This document shows, one piece after another, positions 17,830 through 26,333 of a DNA stretch of 64,000 nucleotides. Location of the stretch: the NCBI GenBank assembly GCA_003222395.1, contig QHWB01000032.1, positions 124,001 through 188,000 on the forward strand, given 5' to 3'. This DNA comes from Acidobacteriota bacterium (GTDB taxonomy: Bacteria > Acidobacteriota > Vicinamibacteria > Vicinamibacterales > CAVVIG01). Each line of letters starts with the position of its first letter. Position 1 is the first letter of the stretch. The notes under the pieces are model-generated. The model worked only from the letters and a program-made list of their open reading frames with translations. It ran no database searches and was not told the origin of the DNA. A program made the position numbers and the translations under genes.

Positions 17830-18677
17830 CGGCGACCTCGCAGCGACAGCTCGTACGACCAGCCGACGCGGAGCAGATACCGGTCGCTCGCTTCCGTCAG
17901 GCCGAAGCCGGTCGACGCCTTCAACGTCGAGCGATCGCTGACGCGCCACGCGACAACCGGAGCCAGATAATGCCGCGTCTCCCTCAACGTGTAGTCGTGC
18001 GACGTGCCGAGGCCGCCGAACAGCTCGACGCCGGCCACGAGAGTCTCGCGACAGAAGCGGCAGGAGATGCCGCTCGCGAGACCGCCGAGCGATCGCGAGA
18101 CGCCGACGCTGTATCCGAACTCCAGTCCCTCGTCTTCGGTGAGGTTCTTTTCGAACGTCACGTTCTCGGACACGTTCCAACCCGAGATCGCGCTCGACAG
18201 AATCAGCTTCGTCTCGAGCTCGTGCATGTGCTCCTGCCGGAGATCGGCGATCGGCTCGAACGAGAGCGGGCCGGCGCCGACGATTTCCTTCTGGATCCGG
18301 CTCGCCTCGTTGATGCTCTCGTATTCGACGTAGAGAACCGGGTTAATCCGGTGCTCGCTCCTGAGCGGACGGAACCGGTTCTCCCAGCGCCAGCCGCTGA
18401 ACCCGGAACCGTCGCCGCGAGCGCTGACGCCTTCAAGGTAGAGCTCTGTCGTCCACCATCCTTTAACGCCGTATTCGAGCTCGAGCCACGGCGCCAAGTA
18501 GGTCGGGTGGCCCCCCCGCGGCATCCCCGAGGTGTTGGCGAGGGCGATTTCGAGGTTGCCTGGTTCCTCGAGGTAGTGATCGTAGGTGACGAAGTACGGG
18601 CTGTCCTGCGCGCGGGCGGCCGCGGCATTCACAAGAACGAGCGCAGTCAATAAGGACCAGATGCGGCGCGGCGACAT
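17826..18677 (-). CDS. Predicted outer-membrane beta-barrel protein
   Basis: 283 aa with a signal peptide (cleavage near ARAQDS). The mature chain has alternating strands (YLAPWLELEYGVKGWWTTEL, HYLAPVVAWRVS, RYLLRVGWSYELSL) typical of a porin-like or transport-related barrel. A short Cys pair occurs at ISCRFCRE. A good Shine-Dalgarno (AGGAG) precedes the ATG at 18677. A 15-bp perfect palindrome lies about 26 bp upstream of the start. Downstream, the gene is coupled by ATGA to the cytochrome. Family not recognised beyond the barrel architecture. Confidence 0.8.
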   Translation of the reverse strand: MSPRRIWSLLTALVLVNAAAARAQDSPYFVTYDHYLEEPGNLEIALANTSGMPRGGHPTYLAPWLELEYGVKGWWTTELYLEGVSARGDGSGFSGWRWENRFRPLRSEHRINPVLYVEYESINEASRIQKEIVGAGPLSFEPIADLRQEHMHELETKLILSSAISGWNVSENVTFEKNLTEDEGLEFGYSVGVSRSLGGLASGISCRFCRETLVAGVELFGGLGTSHDYTLRETRHYLAPVVAWRVSDRSTLKASTGFGLTEASDRYLLRVGWSYELSLRGRR

Positions 18678-18702
18678 ATGACTCCTCGGCGGTGTTGTAT
18701 CC

Positions 18703-18717
18703 TGAGACCGAGTCTCA
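18703..18717. promoter_or_regulatory. 15-bp perfect palindrome, candidate operator
   Basis: TGAGACCGAGTCTCA is a 6-3-6 inverted repeat 26 bp upstream of the start at 18677. The reverse strand reads TTGAGACTCGGTCTCA, which loosely resembles Fur-family 7-1-7 boxes. The regulator is unknown. Confidence 0.45.
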
Positions 18718-18880
18718 AGATTGCTAGGCCATGCTACCGGGAGATATCCGACCAGTCAAGTCGCCTTTCCAATTTTTTCGAAATCTTCTTCGCGGGACTG
18801 CACGCTATTTGGCGCTCGATGATCGGACGACTGGCGGAATCCCTAACAAACGCGTCGTTCTCGGGTCGGGCGCAGGCAGC
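18718..18880. other. Intergenic region, nothing recognised
   Basis: Between the palindrome and the 3' end of the aldehyde dehydrogenase gene I see no credible open reading frame, terminator hairpin or repeat. It is somewhat more AT-rich than its neighbours (for example CCAATTTTTTCGAAATC), fitting a promoter or spacer. Confidence 0.4.
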
Positions 18881-20341
18881 TTACTGGTTCAGATCGACCC
18901 AGACGCTCTTGAGCTGCGTGTAGTGCTCGAGGGCATGGACGCTCATCTCGCGGCCGAAGCCGCTTTGCTTGTATCCGCCGAAGGGAGCGGCCGTGTCATA
19001 GATGTTGTAGGTGTTGATCCAGACGGTGCCGGCCTGCAGCTTGCGCGCCACGTAGTGCGCCTTCTTGATGTCTTTGGTCCAGACCGCGGCAGCGAGGCCG
19101 TACGGCGAATCGTTCGCGCGCGCGATCGCTTCGTCGACGTCGGCGAACTCGATTGCCGCGAGCACCGGCCCGAAGATCTCCTCGCGCGCGATCGTCATGT
19201 CGGGCGTCACGTTGTCGAACACCGTCGGCTGCAGGAAATAGCCTTTTCCCGTGCCGATGTCGGCGCGGCCGCCGCCGGCGACGAGCTGCGCGCCTTCCTT
19301 CTTCGCCGTCTCGATGTAGCGCAGATCCGTTTCGAGCTGCTTCTTCGACGAGATCGCGCCGAGACGCGTTTTGGGATCCAGCGGATCGCCCGGCGCCATC
19401 TTCTTCGCACGCGCGGCGACCTTGTCGACGAACTCGTTCTTGATCGATTTGTCGACGAGAAGCCGCGATCCGGCTGCGCAGACTTCGCCTTTGCCATAGA
19501 AGATGCCCGTCGTCGCGCCCCGGATCGCGGCGTCGAGATCGGCATCGGGAAAGACGATGTTCGGCGACTTGCCGCCGAGCTCGAGGGTGATGCGCTTCAG
19601 CGTCTCCGACGATCCCTTCATGATCTGCCGTCCGGTCGACGTGTCGCCGGTGAACGCGATCTTGTCGATGCCCGGATGATCGACGAGCATCTGCCCGACC
19701 CTCGATCCGGGACCGGTGATCACGTTGAGGACGCCGGAAGGCAGTCCCGCCTCTTTCGCGATGTCGGCGAGCGCCAGCGCGGTCAGCGGCGTCTGCGTCG
19801 CCGGCTTGATGATGACCGTGTTGCCGCACGCGAGCGCCGGCGCCACTTTCCACGCCGTGAGCAGCAGCGGGAAATTCCATGGCACGATGGCTGCAACGAC
19901 CCCGATCGGCTCACGCAGCGTGTAGGTGAGGTAGTTCCCTTTGACGGGAATCGTCTCGCCGTGAATCTTGTCGGCCCAGCCGGCGTAGTACTGAAAGCAC
20001 TCCGCCGCCGCCGGCACCTCGATCTGACGCGATTCGAAGATCGGCTTGCCGTTGTGCAGCGTCTCGAGGCGCGCGATCTCGTCCGCTCGCTCGAGCAGCT
20101 TCTCGCCGATCTTCCACACGATGCGTCCGCGATCGCGCGCCGACAGCCTGCTCCACGGTCCGTCGAGCGCCGCGCGAGCGGAGGCAACCGCCGCATCCAC
20201 GTCCGCCTGCTCCGCCGACGCGACTTCGGCGATGACGTCTTCGGTCGCCGGGTTGACGACCTCGATCGTCTTCGCGCCCGCGGCGTCGCGCCACTCGTTG
20301 TTGATGAACAGCTGCTTCTGCATCACGGTGGTTATCGTCAT
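18881..20341 (-). CDS. NAD(P)-dependent aldehyde dehydrogenase
   Basis: 486 aa, full length for the ALDH superfamily (ALDH1/betaine aldehyde dehydrogenase type). Visible motifs are the PWNFPLLLTAWKVAPALACG substrate/cofactor loop (about 160-180), IKPATQTP, catalytic Glu in TLELGGKSPN (about 253) and catalytic Cys in GKGEVCAAGSR (about 287). EEIFGPVLA and PFGGYKQSGFGRE lie near the C-terminus. An alternative start (MQKQLF) is six codons in. It is the last gene of the boxC-boxB-hydrolase run on this strand, so it could oxidise the ring-opened semialdehyde of the benzoyl-CoA pathway, the role of BoxD. Its sequence type is general, however, and that assignment is inference. Confidence 0.92.
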   Translation of the reverse strand: MTITTVMQKQLFINNEWRDAAGAKTIEVVNPATEDVIAEVASAEQADVDAAVASARAALDGPWSRLSARDRGRIVWKIGEKLLERADEIARLETLHNGKPIFESRQIEVPAAAECFQYYAGWADKIHGETIPVKGNYLTYTLREPIGVVAAIVPWNFPLLLTAWKVAPALACGNTVIIKPATQTPLTALALADIAKEAGLPSGVLNVITGPGSRVGQMLVDHPGIDKIAFTGDTSTGRQIMKGSSETLKRITLELGGKSPNIVFPDADLDAAIRGATTGIFYGKGEVCAAGSRLLVDKSIKNEFVDKVAARAKKMAPGDPLDPKTRLGAISSKKQLETDLRYIETAKKEGAQLVAGGGRADIGTGKGYFLQPTVFDNVTPDMTIAREEIFGPVLAAIEFADVDEAIARANDSPYGLAAAVWTKDIKKAHYVARKLQAGTVWINTYNIYDTAAPFGGYKQSGFGREMSVHALEHYTQLKSVWVDLNQ

Positions 20342-20389
20342 TGGTTTCCTCGAAATTCGACCACGAAAAGCACGAAATGTGATCGTGCC

Positions 20390-21091
20390 CTACGAAGCCG
20401 TTTCTCCGGGTTGCAGCTCCACCACCTGCACGCGCTGACCGACGAGCTCGCGCAGCTTCGCCGGCGTGCCGGTGAGCACCGGAAACGTACCGTAGTGCAT
20501 CGGCACGACTTGTTGCGCGCCGAGCCACTCGCACGCCTTCGCCGCCTGCTCGGGGCCCATCGTGAAGTGATCGCCAATCGGCAGGAACGCGATCTGCGGA
20601 CGATACAGCTCGCCGATCAGACGCATGTCGCCGAACAGCGCCGTGTCGCCGGCGAAGTAGATCGTCGTCCGGTCCTCGAAGCGGACGACGTATCCCGTTG
20701 CGACGCCGGCGTACGTAATCTTCCCGTCTTCGTCGACCGAGCTGCTGTGAAACGCCTGCACCATCGTCACCGACAGGCCAAGCACGTTGAGCGTCCCTCC
20801 CGGATTCATACCGGTGACGTTCTGCAGCCCCTTCTTCTGGAAGAAGACCGACAGCTCGTACGGCGCGACGACCTGCGCGCCGCTCGCCCGAGCGATTGGA
20901 ACGACGTCTCCGGCGTGATCGGAGTGGCCGTGCGTCACCAGGATGAGGTCGACGCTGCCGATGTTCTTCGCCGATGCAGGAGAGCTCGGGTTGCCCGTGA
21001 CCCACGGATCGAACAGGACGCGTTTGCCCGCAGGCGACTGGATCAGAAACGTGGCGTGGCCCAGCCACGTGAACGAGAGCGCCTTCGCCAT
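20390..21091 (-). CDS. UPF0173-type metal-dependent hydrolase (metallo-beta-lactamase fold)
   Basis: 233 aa. The N-terminal FTWLGHATFLI and metal-binding THGHSDHAGD motif (about residues 53-62) identify an MBL-fold hydrolase. Further ligands are in YFAGDTALFGDM and the C-terminal VVPMHYGTFP, matching the UPF0173 family. It lies 6 bp downstream of boxB and 48 bp upstream of the aldehyde dehydrogenase, so it is probably co-transcribed with the box genes. Hydrolysis of a thioester or lactone intermediate is possible but not shown. Confidence 0.9.
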   Translation of the reverse strand: MAKALSFTWLGHATFLIQSPAGKRVLFDPWVTGNPSSPASAKNIGSVDLILVTHGHSDHAGDVVPIARASGAQVVAPYELSVFFQKKGLQNVTGMNPGGTLNVLGLSVTMVQAFHSSSVDEDGKITYAGVATGYVVRFEDRTTIYFAGDTALFGDMRLIGELYRPQIAFLPIGDHFTMGPEQAAKACEWLGAQQVVPMHYGTFPVLTGTPAKLRELVGQRVQVVELQPGETAS

Positions 21092-21097
21092 GGCGCG

Positions 21098-22516
21098 CTA
21101 TTGTTCGGTGCGGACGTACTCGAAATCAACCGGCTTTTGATTGATCCCGCGTCGAGGCGGCGCGATGTAATTCGCGAACCTGCCCGGCTGGTACACGGGC
21201 TCGGCCATGATGCTCAGGAGGTACTCGCTGTCGGCCGCACACGGCAGCCATTCGTTCCTGCGCTTCTCCCACTGCTCCTTCGACATCGGCACGCCGTTCG
21301 GATCGAAATGGAACCCGGAGTACATCCCGATGTGCCGGTTGAACTTCCGATCCGGCAGCCGCAGCCGCTCGGAAACCCCGGCGTGCTCGAGAATGCGGTT
21401 CCAGCGCTCGACGCCGGCGGCGCAATCGCCGACGTACCAATCGCGCAGCACTTCGTTCATCGCGTTGCGCATCAGCACGTCCCTGGTCGCCGGCCGGCCA
21501 TCTTCGAAGAACTCCATCCGGTAACAGGCGTCCTTGACGACGTGTTCGTCGAACGTGTCTTCCTTCGCGCGCCCTTTCAAGCCGTTCGCGAAATATGACG
21601 CTGCGTTGCTCGACACCTCGCCGCCGTGCAGATCGAGGCTCAGGCTGAACCACTGATTCAGATGTTTCTGGATCGTCGGGATGTCGATGCCGCCCACCTT
21701 TCGCACGTCCTCCGAGAATCCCGCCTCGCGCATCAGCTCGCACGTCCGCTGCAGAATCCGCGACACGCCGGTCTCGCCGACGAACATGTGATGCGCTTCT
21801 TCGGTGAGCATGAAGCGGGTCGTCCGCGACAACGGATCGAGCGAGCTCTCCGACAGCGACATGAGCTGCGATTTGCCGTCGCGGTCGGTGAACATCGTGA
21901 ACATGAAGAAATCGAGCCAGTTGTCGATCGGCTCGTTGAAGGCTTCCAGAATGCGAGGCTTGTCGCGGTTCCCGCTTTGCCGATCGAGCAGTTCTTCGGC
22001 TTCATCGCGTCCGTCGCGTCCGAAGTACGAGTGCAGCAGGTAGACCATCGCCCACAGGTGACGTCCTTCCTCGACGTTCACCTGAAACAGATTGCGCAGA
22101 TCGTAGAGGCTTGGGCATCGGTGGCCGAGCCACCGCTGCTGCTCGACGCTTGCAGGCTCGGTATCGCCCTGCGTCACGATCAACCGCCGCAGCTGATTCC
22201 GGAACTCGCCGGGCACTTCGTGCCACACCGGCTGGCCGAAGAAGTCGCCGAACCCGATGCGCCGATCGGGAATCGGATCGGCGAGGAAGATGCCCCAACG
22301 ATATTCCGGCAGCTTGACGTACTCGAAGTGCGCCCACCCGCTCGGATCGACGCTGACCGCCGTGCGAACGTAGACCTGGTGGTAATCCTGGAACCCCTGC
22401 GGTCCCATGTCGCGCCACCACTGGATGTACTTCGGTTGCCAATGCTCGAGCGCGCGTTGCAGGCGCTTGTTGCTCGAGAGGTTCACGTTGTTCGGAATCT
22501 TCTCGGCGGAGATCAT
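21098..22516 (-). CDS. boxB: Benzoyl-CoA 2,3-epoxidase subunit BoxB
   Basis: 472 aa from the ATG at 22516, which has a GAGGAG-type ribosome site; a longer upstream reading lacks similarity. BoxB is the di-iron monooxygenase that converts benzoyl-CoA to 2,3-epoxybenzoyl-CoA with O2. Sequence support: NVEEGRHLWAMVYLL (about 148-162) and TEEAHHMFVGETG (about 236-248) provide the ExxH di-iron ligands. WRDMGPQGFQDYHQVYVRTA near the N-terminus and FNRHIGMYSGFHFDPNG near the C-terminus are strongly BoxB-like. It follows boxC by 17 bp. Its reductase partner BoxA is not encoded in this window. Confidence 0.95.
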   Translation of the reverse strand: MISAEKIPNNVNLSSNKRLQRALEHWQPKYIQWWRDMGPQGFQDYHQVYVRTAVSVDPSGWAHFEYVKLPEYRWGIFLADPIPDRRIGFGDFFGQPVWHEVPGEFRNQLRRLIVTQGDTEPASVEQQRWLGHRCPSLYDLRNLFQVNVEEGRHLWAMVYLLHSYFGRDGRDEAEELLDRQSGNRDKPRILEAFNEPIDNWLDFFMFTMFTDRDGKSQLMSLSESSLDPLSRTTRFMLTEEAHHMFVGETGVSRILQRTCELMREAGFSEDVRKVGGIDIPTIQKHLNQWFSLSLDLHGGEVSSNAASYFANGLKGRAKEDTFDEHVVKDACYRMEFFEDGRPATRDVLMRNAMNEVLRDWYVGDCAAGVERWNRILEHAGVSERLRLPDRKFNRHIGMYSGFHFDPNGVPMSKEQWEKRRNEWLPCAADSEYLLSIMAEPVYQPGRFANYIAPPRRGINQKPVDFEYVRTEQ

Positions 22517-22533
22517 GTATGTAGCTCTCCTCG

Positions 22534-24165
22534 TTACGTCCTCTTCCAATCGAACTCCGGCCGTCCCTGTTGCCCGTACACTCTCAGCGCGCCTTTTTCG
22601 CCGACCGCATTCGGCCGCTGGAAAATCCAGTTCTGCCATGCCGTGAGGCGCCCGAAGATTTTCGTTTCCATCGTCTCGGGGCCGGCGAAGCGGAGGTTGG
22701 CCTCGAGTCCGGTCATCGCGTCGGGCGAGAACGCCGCGCGCGCTTCGACCGCCATCCGCACTTCGTCGTCCCAGTCGATTTCATCCGGCGCGAACGTGAC
22801 GAGGCCGGCTTCTTCGGCGTCGCCGGCGTTTAGCGGGCCGTCATGCGCGCGCAGCTCGTCCACTTTCCCGGGATCGGCGAGGAAGCGCGTCTGCAGACGT
22901 GTGAGCCCATTGCTCATCGGCAGCGGGCCGAAGTTCATCGGCGACAGCATGACGACGTTTTCTTCCTTGTCGTCGTGGAACATGTACGAGCGATCGGCAG
23001 CGAGCGCCAGCTCGAAGAGCGATCCGCCGAACGCCGATCCGTCTTCAATCAGCGCGAAGAAGCTGCGCGACGTGAGATCGAGGCGTTTCAGCGTTCGCTT
23101 CATCAGCAGGGTGATCTCGCGCACGAGCCAGTGCGACCGATGATCGACGAGTGTCTTGTCGATCGCGACGACCGTGTCGATGTCACCTTCGGTCCGGATC
23201 ACGACCGTTCCGATTTCGGGCTCGTTGATTCGCAGCCTCAGCAGCGCGTCGTCGAGCTCGCGGAAGGCGCGCAGCGGCCAGAACTGATCGCCAGCCTTGA
23301 CGATCGCATCCGGCGTCGAGAGCTGCGGCCCGCTCGGGGCATGCACGGTGAGATCCGCCGTGCGCTTCGCGCGGTTCAACGCGACGGTCACCGCCGAGTA
23401 CGTGATCGCGGATTCGGAAACCGTCGGATTGAGCGGGTTCAGCGTGATGCCGGGTCCGGTCGCGGGCCTGTCGGAGATCGCCGCCAGCTCGCGCGCGCGC
23501 TTCTGAACCGCGTCCCTGAACTGGCTCGTCGGAAAGACGCGATCGACCAGCTTCCACTCGACCGCGCGCTTTCCCTTGATGCCTTCGACGAGCGTACTGA
23601 AGAAATCGGCGAGGTCGCGGCGGACGTGGCGCTTGTCGACGACGCGCGTCAGTCCGCCTGTGCCGGGCAGCACGCCGAGCAGCGGCGCCTCGGGCAGGCT
23701 CACCGCCGAATTGCCGTCGTCGACCAGCACAATCTCGTCGCACGCCAGCGCAAGCTCGTACCCGCCGCCGGCGCAGATGCCGTTGAGCGCCGCGAGGAAC
23801 TTGATGCCGGAATGCTCGCTCGCGTCCTCGATGGCCAGTCGCGTCTCGTTCGTGTACTTGCAGAAGTTCACCTTCCAGCCGTGCGACGACTCGCGAAGCA
23901 TCATGATGTTCGCGCCGGCGCAGAAGATGCGCTCCTTCAGCGACGTGATGACGACTGCGTGCACCTCGGGGTGCTCGAAGCGGACGCGCTGAATCGCATC
24001 GGCCAGCTCGATGTCGACGCCGAGATCGTAGGAATTGAGCTTCAGCTTGTAGTCGGGCGAGAGACCGGCGTCTTCACGCACGTCCATCGAAAGCGTGGCG
24101 ATCGGGCCGTCGAACGTCAGTTTCCAGTGCTGGTAGGCCTCGGGGCGTGTATCAAATGTGATCAT
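22534..24165 (-). CDS. boxC: 2,3-epoxybenzoyl-CoA dihydrolase BoxC
   Basis: 543 aa, the expected size for BoxC, which opens the epoxide ring and releases formate. It begins MITFDTRPEAYQHWKLTFDG. The first crotonase-fold half contains ERIFCAGANIMMLRESSHG (oxyanion region), NGICAGGGYELALACDEIVL and PLLGVLPGTGGLTRVVDKRH. A second, degenerate enoyl-CoA-hydratase-like half covers about 280-540. The start lies 4 bp from a perfect palindrome that probably binds the divergent TetR regulator. First gene of the boxCB operon. Confidence 0.95.
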   Translation of the reverse strand: MITFDTRPEAYQHWKLTFDGPIATLSMDVREDAGLSPDYKLKLNSYDLGVDIELADAIQRVRFEHPEVHAVVITSLKERIFCAGANIMMLRESSHGWKVNFCKYTNETRLAIEDASEHSGIKFLAALNGICAGGGYELALACDEIVLVDDGNSAVSLPEAPLLGVLPGTGGLTRVVDKRHVRRDLADFFSTLVEGIKGKRAVEWKLVDRVFPTSQFRDAVQKRARELAAISDRPATGPGITLNPLNPTVSESAITYSAVTVALNRAKRTADLTVHAPSGPQLSTPDAIVKAGDQFWPLRAFRELDDALLRLRINEPEIGTVVIRTEGDIDTVVAIDKTLVDHRSHWLVREITLLMKRTLKRLDLTSRSFFALIEDGSAFGGSLFELALAADRSYMFHDDKEENVVMLSPMNFGPLPMSNGLTRLQTRFLADPGKVDELRAHDGPLNAGDAEEAGLVTFAPDEIDWDDEVRMAVEARAAFSPDAMTGLEANLRFAGPETMETKIFGRLTAWQNWIFQRPNAVGEKGALRVYGQQGRPEFDWKRT

Positions 24166-24169
24166 TGAA

Positions 24170-24185
24170 TTGAACGCTCGTTCAA
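24170..24185. promoter_or_regulatory. Palindromic operator between boxC and tetR-type gene
   Basis: TTGAACGCTCGTTCAA is a perfect 7-2-7 palindrome, typical of TetR-family operators of the GAACGnnCGTTC class. Its left end (TTGAAC) is also a possible -35 with TATAGA 17 bp downstream. In the other direction TATAAA (24196-24191) could serve boxC. Bound repressor would block both genes. Confidence 0.75.
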
Positions 24186-24200
24186 ACTACTTTATAGAGC

Positions 24201-24857
24201 GTGGCATCGGGCGAGTCAACAGCCGATCGGCGCCGGCCGAGCTTGCGCGCGGCGCGGCGGCGGCCGAAGCGGCCGCGCAATGCCGACCCCGAGGCGTCCA
24301 CCCGCGTCGACATCCTGAAAAGCGCCGCCAAAGCGTTCCGCCGCCTCGGGTATCACGGCGCCACCGTGGAGGAAATCGCCACGGCGCTCCACATGAAGAA
24401 GGGCAATCTCTATTACTACTTCAAGAACAAAGAGGAGATTCTCTTCGCCTGCCACCAGTACTCGCTCGATCGGCTGATGCAGCTGCTCGACGACATCGAG
24501 CACAGCAGGATGCCGCCCGAGGACAAGCTGCGCCGGCTGGTGAGCGCGTTCGTCCACACGATCCTCGACGAACTGCACGGTACGGCGCTGTTCCTCGACC
24601 TCGAGGCGCTGACGCCCGCGCATCTGAAGGCGGTCATCGTCCGGCGCGACCGCTTCGATCATGGAATCCGTCAGGTGCTCGAGGAAGGGATGGCGAGCGG
24701 ACGCTTCGCGAAGAGCGATCCGAAGCTGCTCACGTTCGCGGTGATGGGCGCCGTCAACTGGATTCCGCGCTGGTTCGACCCGGATGGACCGGCAACGTCG
24801 CAGGAGATTGCCGATCGCTTCGCCGATTTCTTCATCAACGGCCTGAAGCAGGCCTGA
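24201..24857 (+). CDS. TetR/AcrR-family transcriptional regulator
   Basis: 218 aa with GTG at 24201. An Arg-rich N-terminal tail is followed by the TetR HTH (about 35-80: ILKSAAKAFRRLGYHGATVE, EEIATALHMKKGNLYYYFKN, KEEIL) and an all-helical ligand-binding domain. It is divergent from boxC across 35 bp carrying a perfect palindrome, so it most likely represses boxCB and itself, with benzoyl-CoA or a related acyl-CoA as inducer (inference). If the TATAGA at 24193 is the real -10, the GTG is too close and initiation may be further downstream, for example at TTG 24243. Confidence 0.92.
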   Translation: MASGESTADRRRPSLRAARRRPKRPRNADPEASTRVDILKSAAKAFRRLGYHGATVEEIATALHMKKGNLYYYFKNKEEILFACHQYSLDRLMQLLDDIEHSRMPPEDKLRRLVSAFVHTILDELHGTALFLDLEALTPAHLKAVIVRRDRFDHGIRQVLEEGMASGRFAKSDPKLLTFAVMGAVNWIPRWFDPDGPATSQEIADRFADFFINGLKQA

Positions 24858-24860
24858 AGG

Positions 24861-24940
24861 TCTGCGCTACCGTGCGCGTAGCTGCGCTACCGTGCGCGTA
24901 GCTGCGGTACCGTGCGCGCAGCGCAGCCCTTCAGGGCTGC
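24861..24940 (+). repeat. Three 20-bp direct repeats plus hairpin
   Basis: Three tandem near-identical 20-bp units (GCTGCGCTACCGTGCGCGTA type) lie at 24861, 24881 and 24901. They are followed by a perfect hairpin GCAGCCCT/AGGGCTGC (24923-24940). The hairpin overlaps the stop codon of the convergent permease remnant and may act as a bidirectional terminator. The upstream GGCCTGAAGG...GCGCTAC words recur near 30.2 kb. Confidence 0.6.
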
Positions 24941-26327
24941 TTCAGCGCTCTGACCGGATTCAACCGCACGATGCGCAGCGCGGGGATGAGGGTCCCGATC
25001 GTTGCGACGAGTAGCGCCGCGGAAGCCGCTGCCGCGAACGTCAGCGGATCGCGGACCGACACACCCCACACCAGATGCTGCAGCACGGCGGCCGCGGCGC
25101 GCGCGCCGACCAATCCGATCGACACGCCGATGACCGCAAGGACGAGGCCCGGCGCTGCGGCGGCGATCACCGCCTGCCGCTCCGTCGCGCCGAGCGCCAT
25201 CCTGATCGCGAGCTCGCGTCTGCGTTCCGCGACCGAACTCGCGACGAGCCCGTAGAGACCAACCGCGGCGAGCAACAGCGCGAGTGCCGCAAAGGCGCCG
25301 AGCAGCACCGCCTGCGCACGCTCGGCAGCGACCGCTTCTTCGCGCACGTCGTCCAGCGTTCGAAACTTCGCGAACGGCAGCATCGGATCGATCGACTGCA
25401 CGGCGCGCTGCATGTCGGGCGCGACGGTGTCACGGGCGCCGGCGAACAGTTGATTCACCCGTGCGGCGGTGCGATAGCGCGCGTCGTCGAGCGAGAGGGT
25501 CGCTCTCATCACGTGCGTGCCGTCGAACCCGGCCCGCCGGCGCAGCAGATGGTCGAGCGTCCGAATCAGCAGTCCCGCGCCCACGAGCAGCACGACTCCT
25601 ATCGCCACTTCCACAACGACCATCGCGCGCCGCGGCCACGTCCGGGCCGCGCCGGCGATCGACCCGCTGCCCGACGCGACGAGCGTCTCGCGGAGGTTGA
25701 CGCGCGCCGACTGCACAGCGGGCAGAAGGCCGAAGGCGACACTCGTCGCGAGCGCAGTCGCCGCGGTGATGGCCAGAATGCGGCCGTCGAGCGTCAACTG
25801 TGCCGTGACGCCGAACGCGTCTCCGAGCAGAGACCCGAACGCCCGCGAGCCGACGTACCCAATCCCGATGCCCAGCGCGCCGCCGCACAGCGCGAGCACC
25901 ACGCTCTCGATCAGCAGTTGACGAACGATCGCGGCGCGGCCGCCGCCCAGCGCGAGCCGCATGGCGAACTCCGGCGCACGCTCGGCGCCGCGAGCGATCA
26001 GCAGCCCGGCGACATTGACACAGCCGATCAGCAGCACCGCCGCCACTGCACCCCACAGAATCAGAATCGGCTGGCGCACTCGTTCGGTTTCGCCGCGTTG
26101 AAGCGGGATGATGTGCTCGCGCGCGGGCGCCGTCCGGTACAGATCGTCCATCACCGGCTGCGCGACCGCTGCGATCTCCGACTCCGCCTGCGCCCACGTC
26201 ACGCCCGGTTCGAGCCGCCCGATGATCTCGTAGTGCCGATGCAGAACGCGAGCGTGAGGATCGCGCTGACCGCGAACACCGGCCTCCTCAGCATCAGCCG
26301 GATGGCGTAGCGGGTGTCTCGCAGCAT
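24931..26327 (-). pseudogene. Decayed MacB/FtsX-type permease (acidobacterial duplicated orphan permease)
   Basis: The start is MLRDTRYAIRLMLRRPVFAV (ATG at 26327), then SAILTLAF, after which the frame breaks. The other frame resumes at HRHYEIIGRLEPGVTWAQAE, the far end of the first periplasmic domain. The TM block follows (LILWGAVAAVLLIGCVNVAG, ERAPEFAMRLALGGGRAAIV). The second half begins normally but jumps from RTAARVNQLFAGA straight to RDTVAPDMQRAVQSIDPMLP, losing the second periplasmic domain. It ends normally at RIVRLNPVRALKQP. Intact relatives are about 800 aa; roughly 450 codons remain. Two domain-sized deletions plus a frameshift make it a pseudogene. Confidence 0.82.
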
Positions 26328-26333
26328 GGATGT

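Noticed and set aside
18881-20341. Calling the aldehyde dehydrogenase BoxD
   Set aside because: Operon position supports it but the sequence is of the general ALDH1 type; specificity is not shown.
24861-24920. Three 20-bp direct repeats considered as a mini CRISPR
   Set aside because: Units are contiguous with no spacers and no cas genes nearby.
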